Made by a program: the position numbers and the translations under genes
The notes under the pieces: generated by a model
Told to the model about the DNA's origin: nothing
Databases searched by the model: none
The model's input: only the letters and a program-made list of their open reading frames with translations
From: Candidatus Omnitrophota bacterium
Lineage (GTDB): Bacteria; Omnitrophota; Gorgyraeia; 2-02-FULL-51-18
Length of the DNA stretch: 19,318 nt
Reading direction: 5' to 3'
Assembly: GCA_023247935.1 (NCBI GenBank)
Contig: JAHFFM010000015.1
Span: forward strand, 1-19,318
Part shown: positions 1 to 7,684 of the stretch, one piece after another
How positions within the stretch are numbered: position 1 is the stretch's first letter
How the letters are laid out: every line of letters begins with the position of its first letter

Positions 1-1553
1 AAAGTTCCCAAGTCAATAGATTCTTTAAGTTTTAGGTCTAATTGAATGGCTGTCACGCCTTTTTCAGTTCCCGCAACTTTAAAGTCCATGTCTCCTAAAT
101 GGTCTTCCACACCAGCAATGTCGGTTAACACCGCGTAACGGTCACCTTGCTTCACAAGACCCATTGCGACACCGCTTACAGGCGCTTTAATCGGAACGCC
201 CGCGTCCATCATGCCTAAGGCTCCCGAACAAACACTGGCCATACTGGATGAACCGTTGGATTCTAAAATTTCAGAAACCACGCGGATTGTGTAAGGAAAT
301 TCTTCTTTGGTAGGAACAACAGGACGAAGCGCTCTTTCAGCCAAAGCTCCATGCCCAATCTCTCGGCGTCCAGGGCCTCTCATGGGCTTGATTTCGCCTA
401 CGGAAAACGGAGGAAAGTTATAATGAAGCATAAACGAACGGTAAGTGTCGCCGTCTATCGAATCAATAAACTGTTCGTCTTTGCTTGTTCCGAGTGTGAT
501 CACGCCAAGCGACTGCGTCTGTCCGCGTGTGAAAAGCGCGGAGCCATGCGCACGAGGAAGCACGCCTACTTCGCAGCTGATCGCACGAATATCTTTGTAG
601 CCGCGTCCATCGGTGCGAACTTTATTATCAATGATAAATCGGCGGACTTCGTCATATTCAATTTCTTCAAAAGCACGTTTTAGATGGACTGAGGAAATCT
701 CGCTGCCTTCCACCAAAATCTTCTCTTTGATGGAGTCCATAAGCGCGTGAATAGCCTCATCGCGGCTTTCTTTTGTTTTTTCTTCGCGATTAATCCTGCT
801 GATTTCTTTGACGCTCAAATCACGGACTTGTTTCACCAATTCTTCAGGAACAATGTCCAGATCCGCTTCCATATCTTTTACACCGCATTCTTTTTTCATC
901 TGCTCTTGCAACTTAAGAAGAGGTTTTAAAGATTGGATGCCAAACTCAAGCGCTTCCGCGATACGTTCTTCAGGAACGATTTCGGCACCGGCTTCAATCA
1001 TGATAATTCCCTGATTGGTTACGGAAAGCACCATGTCTATCGTGCTTTGAGTGAGCTGTTGGAATGTAGGGTTTAAAACAAATTTTCCATCGACTTCGCC
1101 GATTCTAGCCGAAGCTACCGGAGATAAAAATGGAACACCGGAAAGCATGATTGCGGCGGAAGCGCCATTCATCGCCAGAATATCGGAATTATTTTCTTTG
1201 TCAGCGGACAAAACTGTTGCCACCACTTGGACCTCATTAAAAAAACCATCCGGAAATAAAGGGCGAATAGGTCTGTCGATGATGCGGGAAACCAACGTTT
1301 CTTTTTCCGTAGCCTTGCCTTCCCGCTTGAAATAACCACCGGGAATTTTACCGCCAGCATAGCTGCGTTCCTGGTAATCAACGGTCAAAGGAAAAAAGTC
1401 CTGGTCTTCTTTGCGCTTTTTGGAAACGCAGCAAGTCACCAAAACGGATGTGTCGCCATAACGCACAAACACGGCGCCATCCGCTTGTTTGGCCATGCGG
1501 CCGGTTTCAAAAGAGAGGGTCTTGCCATTGAGAGATAGTTCGAATTTTTTCAT
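1..1553 (-). CDS. pnp: polyribonucleotide nucleotidyltransferase (PNPase), 3' end off window
   Basis: PNPase is a phosphorolytic 3'-5' exoribonuclease that degrades mRNA in the cytoplasm, often within a degradosome. I translated the minus strand from the ATG at 1553 to the window edge: 517 codons with no stop or frameshift. The first RNase PH-like domain contains YFKREGKATEKE and RIIDRPIRPLFPDGF. An alpha-helical linker follows, then the second RNase PH domain with VLPRAHGSALFTRGQTQ and MMDAGVPIKAPVSG. The catalytic aspartate region reads EDHLGDMDFKVAGT. The KH and S1 RNA-binding domains that normally complete the roughly 700-residue protein lie beyond base 1. The start is 5 bases after the rpsO stop and has no clear Shine-Dalgarno, so translation is probably coupled to rpsO. 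The rpsO-pnp order is the classic one. Confidence 0.97.
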   Translation of the reverse strand, partial: MKKFELSLNGKTLSFETGRMAKQADGAVFVRYGDTSVLVTCCVSKKRKEDQDFFPLTVDYQERSYAGGKIPGGYFKREGKATEKETLVSRIIDRPIRPLFPDGFFNEVQVVATVLSADKENNSDILAMNGASAAIMLSGVPFLSPVASARIGEVDGKFVLNPTFQQLTQSTIDMVLSVTNQGIIMIEAGAEIVPEERIAEALEFGIQSLKPLLKLQEQMKKECGVKDMEADLDIVPEELVKQVRDLSVKEISRINREEKTKESRDEAIHALMDSIKEKILVEGSEISSVHLKRAFEEIEYDEVRRFIIDNKVRTDGRGYKDIRAISCEVGVLPRAHGSALFTRGQTQSLGVITLGTSKDEQFIDSIDGDTYRSFMLHYNFPPFSVGEIKPMRGPGRREIGHGALAERALRPVVPTKEEFPYTIRVVSEILESNGSSSMASVCSGALGMMDAGVPIKAPVSGVAMGLVKQGDRYAVLTDIAGVEDHLGDMDFKVAGTEKGVTAIQLDLKLKESIDLGT

Positions 1554-1558
1554 GGGGA

Positions 1559-1828
1559 TTATTTTCTGAGGTCGAGCTGTTCGATTAGTTTAAAGTAGGC
1601 GTTTTGATCTTCCCGCTTAAGATAATCCAATAATTTGCGGCGTTGAGAAACCAATTTTAAAAGACCGCGACGAGAATGATGGTCTTTGCTATGCGATTTG
1701 AAATGCGGTCCTAGATTATTAATCCGCTCGGTTAACACGGCTACTTGGACAAACGCAGAGCCGCTGTCTTTTTCGTGAGTTTTAAAAGTTTTTACGACTT
1801 CTTTTTTTCTTTCTTTCGTGATGGACAT
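1559..1828 (-). CDS. rpsO: 30S ribosomal protein S15
   Basis: S15 is a primary 16S rRNA-binding protein of the small-subunit platform. The 89-residue product has the usual family length and its signature residues: an N-terminal helix, LTERINNLGPHFKSHSKDHH, then SRRGLLKLVSQRRKLLDYLK. The ATG is preceded by AGGG six bases upstream. The gene is followed after 5 bases by pnp. It has its own promoter (1900-1928) and a structured 5' leader. In several bacterial groups S15 represses its own translation by binding its leader, so this may be autoregulated, but the leader structure here has not been matched to a known class. Confidence 0.97.
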   Translation of the reverse strand: MSITKERKKEVVKTFKTHEKDSGSAFVQVAVLTERINNLGPHFKSHSKDHHSRRGLLKLVSQRRKLLDYLKREDQNAYFKLIEQLDLRK

Positions 1829-1864
1829 CTTTTTCCCTAACCTTTTTATTCTTATGAACTTACA

Positions 1865-1886
1865 AATACTCCAACCTTGGAATATT
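1865..1886 (-). promoter_or_regulatory. hairpin at the start of the rpsO leader
   Basis: On the minus strand two 10-base arms, AATATTCCAA and TTGGAGTATT, flank GG. They pair along their whole length apart from one G-U wobble. Realistically this is an 8-9 bp stem closing a loop of about 4-6 bases around AAGGTT. Given the promoter at 1900-1928, transcription should start near 1893, so the hairpin lies almost at the mRNA 5' end. It could be the S15 autoregulatory site or a 5' stabilising stem. No U-run follows, so it is not a terminator. Confidence 0.55.
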
Positions 1887-1899
1887 CACGTGAAGTAAG

Positions 1900-1928
1900 A
1901 TTATACTAGTTAATTCTAGCCTTGTAAA
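1900..1928 (-). promoter_or_regulatory. sigma-70-type promoter for rpsO-pnp
   Basis: The minus strand reads TTTACA (1928-1923), a 17-base spacer, then TATAAT (1905-1900). This is one mismatch from the housekeeping sigma-70 consensus with ideal spacing. It lies across the last codons and stop of ribF, giving rpsO-pnp separate transcription and a leader of about 65 bases. The tRNA-Pro promoter in this window has the same two hexamers and spacing. Confidence 0.8.
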
Positions 1929-2850
1929 GAGAAAATGCCTCTCCAGCTGAACGAATGTCCTTCTGAATGGCAAGCTTCAGTTTGGCGGGCGAAGAAAAAC
2001 GCTTAATAGGCCTGAGTTTTTTTGTAAAGAAAACCTCAATGTCTTTTCCGTAAAGATTACCCTTCCAGTCTAACCAGTGAACCTCAACCGTTTTTTCGAT
2101 TTCTCCAAACGTGGGTCTTTTCCCAATATGAAGCACCCCAAAAAGTTTTTTAGCGTTGTATTCTCCCGTCACGGCGTAAACGCCTGAGGGTGGCAGCGTT
2201 TCGTGGTGCGGGTCTATGTTTGCGGTGGGAAAGCCTAATTTCCGGCCGCGCCCCCTCCCCTTAACCACCGTCCCAAAAATAGAAACGGGCCGACCGAGCA
2301 TTCTTTCCGCTTTTTTTAACTCGCCCGACTCTACCAGGCGCCTGATTTGAGTGCTTGAAATCGTATGACCCTTTTCTTTTAAGGGGTGAAAAACTTTCAG
2401 CTTAAAACCTGATTTTAAAGACTCTTTCGAAAGATAAGCGGTATCGCCGAGAGCTTTTTTTCCAAATCTAAAATCATGCCCCACCGCCAAGCAGGACATT
2501 TTTAATTTATTCAAAAGAAATTGATGCAGGAAATCCTCATGCGGGATCTTTGCGAATTTTTTATTAAAAGCAATGACCAGCGCTTCATCAAGACCCAGAT
2601 ATTTCATCCTGTCGAGCCGGTGATCCAAAGACATGAGAATCGGCGGATTTTTTTTATTACCGGAGAGAATTTTAACCGGATGAGGCTCGAACGTAACAAT
2701 CATGGAAAGCGCTTTGCTTTTTCGCGCAGCTTCAATTGTTTTTTTGAGAATCAATTGATGGGCGCGATGAACCCCGTCAAAAATGCCGATGGCGATGCAT
2801 CTTTTTTTCTTTATCGCGGGTAATTCCGCAAAACCACGGTATATCTTCAT
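1906..2850 (-). CDS. ribF: bifunctional riboflavin kinase / FAD synthetase
   Basis: RibF phosphorylates riboflavin to FMN and adenylates FMN to FAD. The N-terminal nucleotidyltransferase domain shows GIFDGVHRAH (the HxxH-type nucleotide motif, with Ala where Gly is more usual), AVGHDFRFGKKALGD, and SSTQIRRLVESGELKKAERMLGRP. The C-terminal flavokinase domain shows GRKLGFPTANI and PPSGVYAV. I chose the ATG at 2850, which overlaps the truB TGA by one base (TGATG) and gives 314 residues, the normal family length. A TTG one codon upstream is possible. It follows truB in a rbfA-truB-ribF order common in bacteria. The stop lies inside the rpsO promoter region. Confidence 0.95.
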   Translation of the reverse strand: MKIYRGFAELPAIKKKRCIAIGIFDGVHRAHQLILKKTIEAARKSKALSMIVTFEPHPVKILSGNKKNPPILMSLDHRLDRMKYLGLDEALVIAFNKKFAKIPHEDFLHQFLLNKLKMSCLAVGHDFRFGKKALGDTAYLSKESLKSGFKLKVFHPLKEKGHTISSTQIRRLVESGELKKAERMLGRPVSIFGTVVKGRGRGRKLGFPTANIDPHHETLPPSGVYAVTGEYNAKKLFGVLHIGKRPTFGEIEKTVEVHWLDWKGNLYGKDIEVFFTKKLRPIKRFSSPAKLKLAIQKDIRSAGEAFSLYKARIN

Positions 2851-3482
2851 CAAAATTCCTGGAGTTGCCTCGCGTTCCTGAGATGAAGATCGCCAATGCG
2901 GGTTCTGACCAGAGAAGAGAGGGTTGCGCCGCAGCCGAGTTTTTCACCGACGGTATGGGCAAGCGAGCGGATATAGGTTCCTTTCGAGCAGGAAACTTTA
3001 AAATAAATTTCGGGAAAATCAAACGCTTCTAATTGAAATTCGTCGATTCTCATTTTTCTTGGCTCCAGAACAACCGGCTGATTGCTTCTGGCTAACGTAT
3101 AGGCCCTTTGACCGCCTTGTCGAATGGCTGAAAAAATAGGCGGGTTTAAAAGAATTTCGCCCATCATACTGGAGAAAATAGTTTCGATTTGCGTTTTTGA
3201 CACATCGCCGATGGATTTTTCTTCGATTATCTTACTGTCTAAATCCCAGGAATCCGTTGTCACTCCCAAACGAAAACTGCCGCGATAAGTTTTATCCATT
3301 CCCATAAATTCTTGAGAGCGGGATGTTCCTTTATCAATCAACATAATCATGAGACCCGTTGCCATGGGGTCCAAAGTGCCAGCATGACCGATGCGTTTTA
3401 TCTGAAGCTTTCTTCGTAAAGCATCCACCAAATCATGACTTGTCCAAGAGATGGGTTTGTCTAAAAGCAAAAAATCGCTCAT
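2850..3482 (-). CDS. truB: tRNA pseudouridine(55) synthase, short form
   Basis: TruB converts U55 in the tRNA T-loop to pseudouridine. The product has LLLDKPISWTSHD near the N-terminus, the catalytic motif GHAGTLDPMATG with nucleophile Asp38, the DKTYRG segment, NPPIFSAIRQGGQRAY and SCSKGTYIRSLAHTVGEKLGCGA. At 210 residues it is short: it stops just after the LRRTRIG-equivalent (LVRTRIGDLHL) and lacks the C-terminal PUA-like domain found in longer TruB proteins (about 300 residues). Its ATG overlaps the rbfA stop by 4 bases (ATGA), so the two are probably translationally coupled. Confidence 0.95.
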   Translation of the reverse strand: MSDFLLLDKPISWTSHDLVDALRRKLQIKRIGHAGTLDPMATGLMIMLIDKGTSRSQEFMGMDKTYRGSFRLGVTTDSWDLDSKIIEEKSIGDVSKTQIETIFSSMMGEILLNPPIFSAIRQGGQRAYTLARSNQPVVLEPRKMRIDEFQLEAFDFPEIYFKVSCSKGTYIRSLAHTVGEKLGCGATLSSLVRTRIGDLHLRNARQLQEF

Positions 3483-3841
3483 TCTTCCTTGTCTTTTTTT
3501 TCTTTATCGCTGATTTTTTTCAAAATCTCGTCAATTTTAAAACTATGATCAATCGAATGATCCTGCTCAAATCGAATTTCGATGGCGAATTTCATGTTCA
3601 AACGCTCAGCGACCAGCCTTCGGATATACCCGATTTGCTCCGCCAATGTTTCTGCAGTAGACTCTTTTTGATCGTCACTACCCAGGACGCTGTAATAAAT
3701 TCTTCCCATACGCAAATCATCCGTGACGTCAATTTTTGTAACGGTGATAAAACCAAGTCTCGGATCACTTAATTCTTTATGCAATATCTCTGTGACAATT
3801 TTTCTTAATTCTTCCGCAACGCGGCTTGCTCTCTGTCCCAT
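3479..3841 (-). CDS. rbfA: ribosome-binding factor A
   Basis: RbfA is a small KH-fold protein that binds the 30S subunit late in maturation. I start it at the ATG at 3841 (120 residues), because the family begins with a MGxRxxRVAEELRK-like sequence, seen here as MGQRASRVAEELRKIV, and because AGGAG lies 7 bases upstream. The frame stays open for 24 more codons to 3913, but those codons cross a G-rich inverted repeat and have no family similarity. The body contains DPRLGFITVTKIDVTDDLR and a KH-like end (FEQDHSIDHSFKIDEIL), followed by a charged lysine-rich tail. It overlaps truB by 4 bases. Confidence 0.93.
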   Translation of the reverse strand: MGQRASRVAEELRKIVTEILHKELSDPRLGFITVTKIDVTDDLRMGRIYYSVLGSDDQKESTAETLAEQIGYIRRLVAERLNMKFAIEIRFEQDHSIDHSFKIDEILKKISDKEKKDKEE

Positions 3842-3857
3842 TTTGACTCCTATGTTA

Positions 3858-3930
3858 GAGGGTGGGGATTTTAAATGCAAGCCACTCACCCCCACCCTCG
3901 CCTCACTACTCACAACCCACCCACACCCCC
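3858..3930 (-). repeat. G-rich spacer with 10-bp inverted repeat upstream of rbfA
   Basis: The xerD-rbfA gap contains a perfect 10-bp inverted repeat, GAGGGTGGGG (3858-3867) and CCCCACCCTC (3890-3899), around a 22-base loop. The adjoining C-tracts on the plus strand (3889-3897, 3916-3918, 3920-3922, 3926-3930) put five G-runs of at least three on the transcribed-sense strand. It ends just upstream of the rbfA ribosome binding site. No U-run follows, so it is not a canonical terminator. It may act as a leader structure, or may be a small repeat copy. Confidence 0.6.
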
Positions 3931-3935
3931 ATAAA

Positions 3936-4829
3936 TTAAGGTCTTGGATGAAATTTTTGATGGATTCCTTTCAGTCGGGATTTATCCATATGTGTGTATA
4001 TCTGAGTCGTGACAATATCCGCATGACCCAGAAGTTCCTGCACAACGCGTAAATCCGCGCCGTTTTCCAAAAGATGCGTGGCAAACGAATGCCGCAGGAT
4101 ATGCGGGTAAACTTTTTTTCGAATACCACTATTCTTTGCGTGCTTTTTTAAAATTGCCCAAACCGTTTGCCGCGACATCGGCTTTCTTTGCTGCGTGATA
4201 AACAGCCAGGAAACCGGCTCCGTCTTGCTCTTAAGCCATTCGGCACGAGCTTTGCTCAGATAACGCGTCACGCATTCCTGAGACTTTCTTCCCATGGGCA
4301 CCACTCTTTCTTTAAAACCCTTGCCCATAACCCTCAGCACACCGCCTTGAAAATCAAGGCTTGAAACTTTTAAGGTTGTCACCTCCGAGGCACGCAAACC
4401 CGTCGCGTACATCAATTCAAGTACGGCCTGATCCCGCATTCCCTGCGCGATACGGGCATTTGGGGATTTTAACAACCTTTCCACCTCGGGAAGCGTCAAA
4501 CACTCCGGTAATTTTTTCCAAAGCTTTGGAGATTCCAGGGAATCCGTCGCGTTTTCTGAAACTTTTCCTTCATCCACCAAAAAACGGTGAAACATGCGTA
4601 TCGCCACAAGGCCTCTGGCCAAAGAGGCTGGCTCCAGATTTCTATCTTTTTCCTGAAGCAGAAAATCCATGACATCGCGCCGGCCAACAGATAAAAAAGA
4701 AGAGATTTTTTTCTTTTTCAAAAAAAAGATATATTTTTCAAGATCCGCGCCATAAGAAAGAACGGTGTTACGCGAAAGACCTTTCTCAACCGTCAAGCTG
4801 TCCAAAAAAAGTTTGACGAGATCCGTCAT
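3936..4829 (-). CDS. xerD: site-specific tyrosine recombinase XerD-like
   Basis: Xer recombinases resolve chromosome dimers at dif during cell division. The 297-residue product has an N-terminal core-binding domain (about 1-105) and a C-terminal catalytic domain with the full active-site set: Arg146 (ATGLRASEV), Lys170 (MGKGFKERVVP), His243 and Arg246 (PHILRHSFATHLL), His269 (LLGHADIVTT) and Tyr278 (QIYTH). The ending KFHPRP resembles the XerD rather than the XerC tail. Its place among housekeeping genes argues for a chromosomal Xer rather than a phage integrase. It starts 6 bases after the lipoprotein gene and has no strong Shine-Dalgarno. Confidence 0.92.
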   Translation of the reverse strand: MTDLVKLFLDSLTVEKGLSRNTVLSYGADLEKYIFFLKKKKISSFLSVGRRDVMDFLLQEKDRNLEPASLARGLVAIRMFHRFLVDEGKVSENATDSLESPKLWKKLPECLTLPEVERLLKSPNARIAQGMRDQAVLELMYATGLRASEVTTLKVSSLDFQGGVLRVMGKGFKERVVPMGRKSQECVTRYLSKARAEWLKSKTEPVSWLFITQQRKPMSRQTVWAILKKHAKNSGIRKKVYPHILRHSFATHLLENGADLRVVQELLGHADIVTTQIYTHMDKSRLKGIHQKFHPRP

Positions 4830-4835
4830 GCGCGG

Positions 4836-5351
4836 CTACTGACCCAAATCCACCGTGTCAGGCAAAATATCCTCTTTGACCTTGTTATAATAAAAATCGT
4901 TGGCGACCATTCTTCTTAACTTTTCAAGCTCCGCTTTGATGGCGCCGCCCTCTGCCCTAGAGTAACTTCCTTTATTGATTTTGTCGCGGTAACGGCCGAG
5001 GTCGTCCACAAGACTTTTGAGCTCGGGTTGTTTTTCAGGCTTTAGGTATTTTATCATCTGATCCAAATGGCTGTAGGCCTCATCCGCGCAGCGTCTTGCT
5101 TTTTTGGAATTGCCTGAAACATTGTCCATGAGGTCGTCATGCCAGGATTTCCACAGTGTGTAATGGTTTTTATAATAATATTCGTTGGAAAATTGTTTCT
5201 GATACTCCCCTTCATTTTGTAAATAGACGGCGCTCGGAACATGAGAGAGCTCTTTCTTCTTTCGGATAAATTTCTTTGGAATCGTTTCGCAGCCGGAGAT
5301 CATCAGCACCGCCAAGGCTATTGCTATGCAAAATAATTTATTTATCTTCAA
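4836..5351 (-). CDS. lipoprotein of unknown function
   Basis: I do not recognise the family. The 171-residue product begins with a short positive N-terminus, a hydrophobic stretch and the lipobox LMISGC (Cys21), so it should be lipid-anchored in an envelope membrane. The mature part is charged and mostly helical in character, with several Tyr/Asn residues (EYYYKNHYTLWKSWHDDL) and a C-terminal half rich in Lys/Glu that could form a helical bundle. The start is TTG at 5351, preceded by a GGAAGGTGA Shine-Dalgarno; no ATG fits the signal peptide. It begins 3 bases after the ligA stop and is followed by xerD. Confidence 0.8.
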   Translation of the reverse strand: MKINKLFCIAIALAVLMISGCETIPKKFIRKKKELSHVPSAVYLQNEGEYQKQFSNEYYYKNHYTLWKSWHDDLMDNVSGNSKKARRCADEAYSHLDQMIKYLKPEKQPELKSLVDDLGRYRDKINKGSYSRAEGGAIKAELEKLRRMVANDFYYNKVKEDILPDTVDLGQ

Positions 5352-5354
5352 CGG

Positions 5355-7370
5355 TCACCTTCCTTCTGTTTGCTCTTTTAAAAATTTTTTAAACTCATCT
5401 TCGGTTAGCGTTTTAACGCCGAGTTTTTTAGCCTCATCCAACTTTGACCCCGGTAAATCACCATAAACCACGTAGGACGTTTTTTTTCCGACAGCGGCAC
5501 CGGCCTTTGCCCCCAGATCAATCACCGCCTGCTCCGCATCTTTTCTGGAGTAGCCCGCAAGGCTGCCCGTAAACACGAACACCAGCCCTGACAACTTGGA
5601 AGTCCGTCCTTCTTTTTTAGGCTCGCTCATTTGAAGACCTGCCTTTTCCAGCGAATGAAGGAGCGCCCTATTCTCCTTGTTTAAAAAAAATTTCACAAGG
5701 CTGGATGAGATGGCGGGTCCCACACCCTCAATATTTTCCACATCTTGAGGCTCAGCGGAAGATAATTTTTGCATAGTCTGAAACTTGTCCGCCAATAGAG
5801 CGGCGGCAGCCACGCCCACATGCCGTATTCCCAAAGCATATACGAGTTTTGAGAGAGGCTTGGATTTACTGAGTTCAATTTGCCCGAAAAGGTTGTCCGC
5901 GGACTTATCGCCCATTCTTTCAAGGGAAGCAAGAGTTTTTCGGTCAAGAACGTAGATATCCGCGTAATTTTTAACCAAGCCACGATCAACCAGCTGGTCC
6001 ACAATGGCATCCCCCAACCCCTCAACATCCATGGCTTTGCGGGAAGAAAAGTGCAAAAGACCGGCTTTTAGCTGGGCTGTGCAGGCGGTATTCAAACAAC
6101 GATAAGCCACTTCCCCTTCCTCGCGCACAACCTCGCTGGAGCAAACCGGACATTTCTTTGGGAAGGCATAGCGTTTTTCCTTGCCCGTCCTTTTTTCTTT
6201 CAAAACTTCAATCACTTGTGGAATGATTTCACCGCTTTTTTCAATCAGCACCTGGTCACCGATTTTTAAATCCAGGCGCTCAATTTCATCCTGATTATGA
6301 AGCGTGGCGCGTGAAACCGTCGTGCCCGCCAAAAACACGGGTTCCAGATGCGCTACAGGCGTCAAAACTCCCGTGCGCCCCACCTGGACCGTGATATCTA
6401 AAAGTTTTGTGGTCACCCGCTCAGCCGGAAATTTGTAAGCAATGAGCCAGCGCGGACTTTTATTCGTTGACCCCATTTTCTTTTGCTGCTCAAGGCGATT
6501 CACTTTAAATACGAGGCCGTCAATATCATAGTCTAAGGCGTCTTTTTTTTTGGCCCATTCTTCACACGCCGCGAAAATTTCTTTTAATCCGCGGCAAATG
6601 CGATGTTCGGGGTTAACCGGCAAGGACCATTTTTGAAAGTTTTTTAAAACTTCGCTATGCGTTTTAAAAAAACCGTCATCAACCAAACCCAGGCTATGCG
6701 CAAAAAAACCAAGGCCTCGCTGAGAAACGGTTTCCTGATCAAGAAGCTTGAGAGAGCCCGCAGCCGCGTTTCTGGGATTGGCAAAAAGTTCCTCCCCTTC
6801 CTTTTCGCGCCGCGTGTTCATGCGTTCAAAATTTTTTTGAGATAAAAACACTTCTCCGCGGACTTCCAGCACTTTTGGCGCGTGGGCAGCGGATAAACGG
6901 TGGGGCACGCTCTGGATTGTTTTCACGTTAGCGGTGATGTCATCCCCAAAACGGCCATCGCCCCGGGTTGCGGCACGAACAAGGATCCCGTTTTCATAAA
7001 GAATGGATAACGACACGCCGTCTATTTTTAATTCCATGATATATTCCGGCGATTCGCCGTCCAATTGTTTCTGGACTCGCTCATCAAACGCTTCGATTTC
7101 GTCCTGCGAATAGGTGTTATCAATGCTGAGCATGGGGATTTCATGCGTGATGGTTTTAAAACCCTTTGAAGAAACCGCGCCGCCGACGCTTTGAGTTGGA
7201 GAGTCTTTGGCCGTCAGTTCAGGATTTTGCCGCTCAAGCTTTTCCAGCTCTTTCATTAAGCCGTCAAATTCAATGTCGGAAATTTCCGGCTTTGTTTTTT
7301 CGTAATAGAGACGGTTGTGACGCTTAATTTCGCGCCGCAATTGCTGGATGCGGGACTTAATATTTTTCAT
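5355..7370 (-). CDS. ligA: NAD-dependent DNA ligase
   Basis: LigA seals nicks during replication and repair using NAD+. At 671 residues it is full length, with domains in the usual order. Domain Ia carries HNRLYYEKTKPEISDIEFD. The adenylation domain has the catalytic KIDG motif (Lys115), MLSIDNTYS and ANPRNAAAGSL. The OB domain includes GRTGVLTPVAHLEPV. A four-cysteine zinc finger (Cys407, 410, 425, 430) is followed by helix-hairpin-helix repeats (EGLGDAIV, IRHVGVAAAALLA, IEGVGPAIS). A C-terminal BRCT domain (about 594-671) begins at LSGLVFVFTGSLAGYSRKDA. It begins 8 bases after acylphosphatase. Confidence 0.97.
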   Translation of the reverse strand: MKNIKSRIQQLRREIKRHNRLYYEKTKPEISDIEFDGLMKELEKLERQNPELTAKDSPTQSVGGAVSSKGFKTITHEIPMLSIDNTYSQDEIEAFDERVQKQLDGESPEYIMELKIDGVSLSILYENGILVRAATRGDGRFGDDITANVKTIQSVPHRLSAAHAPKVLEVRGEVFLSQKNFERMNTRREKEGEELFANPRNAAAGSLKLLDQETVSQRGLGFFAHSLGLVDDGFFKTHSEVLKNFQKWSLPVNPEHRICRGLKEIFAACEEWAKKKDALDYDIDGLVFKVNRLEQQKKMGSTNKSPRWLIAYKFPAERVTTKLLDITVQVGRTGVLTPVAHLEPVFLAGTTVSRATLHNQDEIERLDLKIGDQVLIEKSGEIIPQVIEVLKEKRTGKEKRYAFPKKCPVCSSEVVREEGEVAYRCLNTACTAQLKAGLLHFSSRKAMDVEGLGDAIVDQLVDRGLVKNYADIYVLDRKTLASLERMGDKSADNLFGQIELSKSKPLSKLVYALGIRHVGVAAAALLADKFQTMQKLSSAEPQDVENIEGVGPAISSSLVKFFLNKENRALLHSLEKAGLQMSEPKKEGRTSKLSGLVFVFTGSLAGYSRKDAEQAVIDLGAKAGAAVGKKTSYVVYGDLPGSKLDEAKKLGVKTLTEDEFKKFLKEQTEGR

Positions 7371-7378
7371 GAATAAAA

Positions 7379-7684
7379 CTAGAGATGAAACTCAATCGTA
7401 AAATCGTCAAATTCGTTTGTAGGTGCTTCCCAATTACAGTCTGTTTTTCGAATATGCCGGCCCAGACAGCTTTGCCGGATGTCCAAAAGAAGTTTCTCTA
7501 TCTTTTTCTTTTCGCCTTCACAAATCAATTCCACGCGGCCGTCGGGTAAATTTTTAACGAACCCGGTGAGGCCGCCCACTTTATGCGCCAAGGATTCACT
7601 TTCATAACGAAAGCCCACCCCCTGAACGCGGCCGGTGTAATAAATATGCGCGCGGGATAAGGAAACTTCCGTCTTTTTTTTCAT
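7379..7684 (-). CDS. acyP: acylphosphatase
   Basis: Acylphosphatase hydrolyses acyl phosphates such as carbamoyl phosphate and 1,3-bisphosphoglycerate. The 101-residue product contains the phosphate-binding loop GRVQGVGFR with catalytic Arg26, and GFVKNLPDGRVEL with Asn45, both diagnostic of the family. The C-terminus FDDFTIEFHL matches the usual final strand. Its ATG overlaps the TGA of the Nudix/alkyltransferase gene by 4 bases (ATGA). That coupling survived the palindromic element inserted just upstream. Confidence 0.93.
   Translation of the reverse strand: MKKKTEVSLSRAHIYYTGRVQGVGFRYESESLAHKVGGLTGFVKNLPDGRVELICEGEKKKIEKLLLDIRQSCLGRHIRKTDCNWEAPTNEFDDFTIEFHL

Noticed and set aside
351..683. 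Plus-strand open frame opposite pnp
   Set aside because: The minus strand here encodes PNPase without interruption; the plus frame has no recognisable domain or ribosome binding site.
3842..3913. 24-codon N-terminal extension of rbfA
   Set aside because: It runs across the G-rich inverted repeat, has no family similarity, and the ATG at 3841 has a strong AGGAG at good distance.
3936..4829. XerD-like recombinase as the integrase for the tRNA-Pro element
   Set aside because: It is in a conserved housekeeping neighbourhood with a XerD-type tail, more than 4 kb from the tRNA and outside the repeats.
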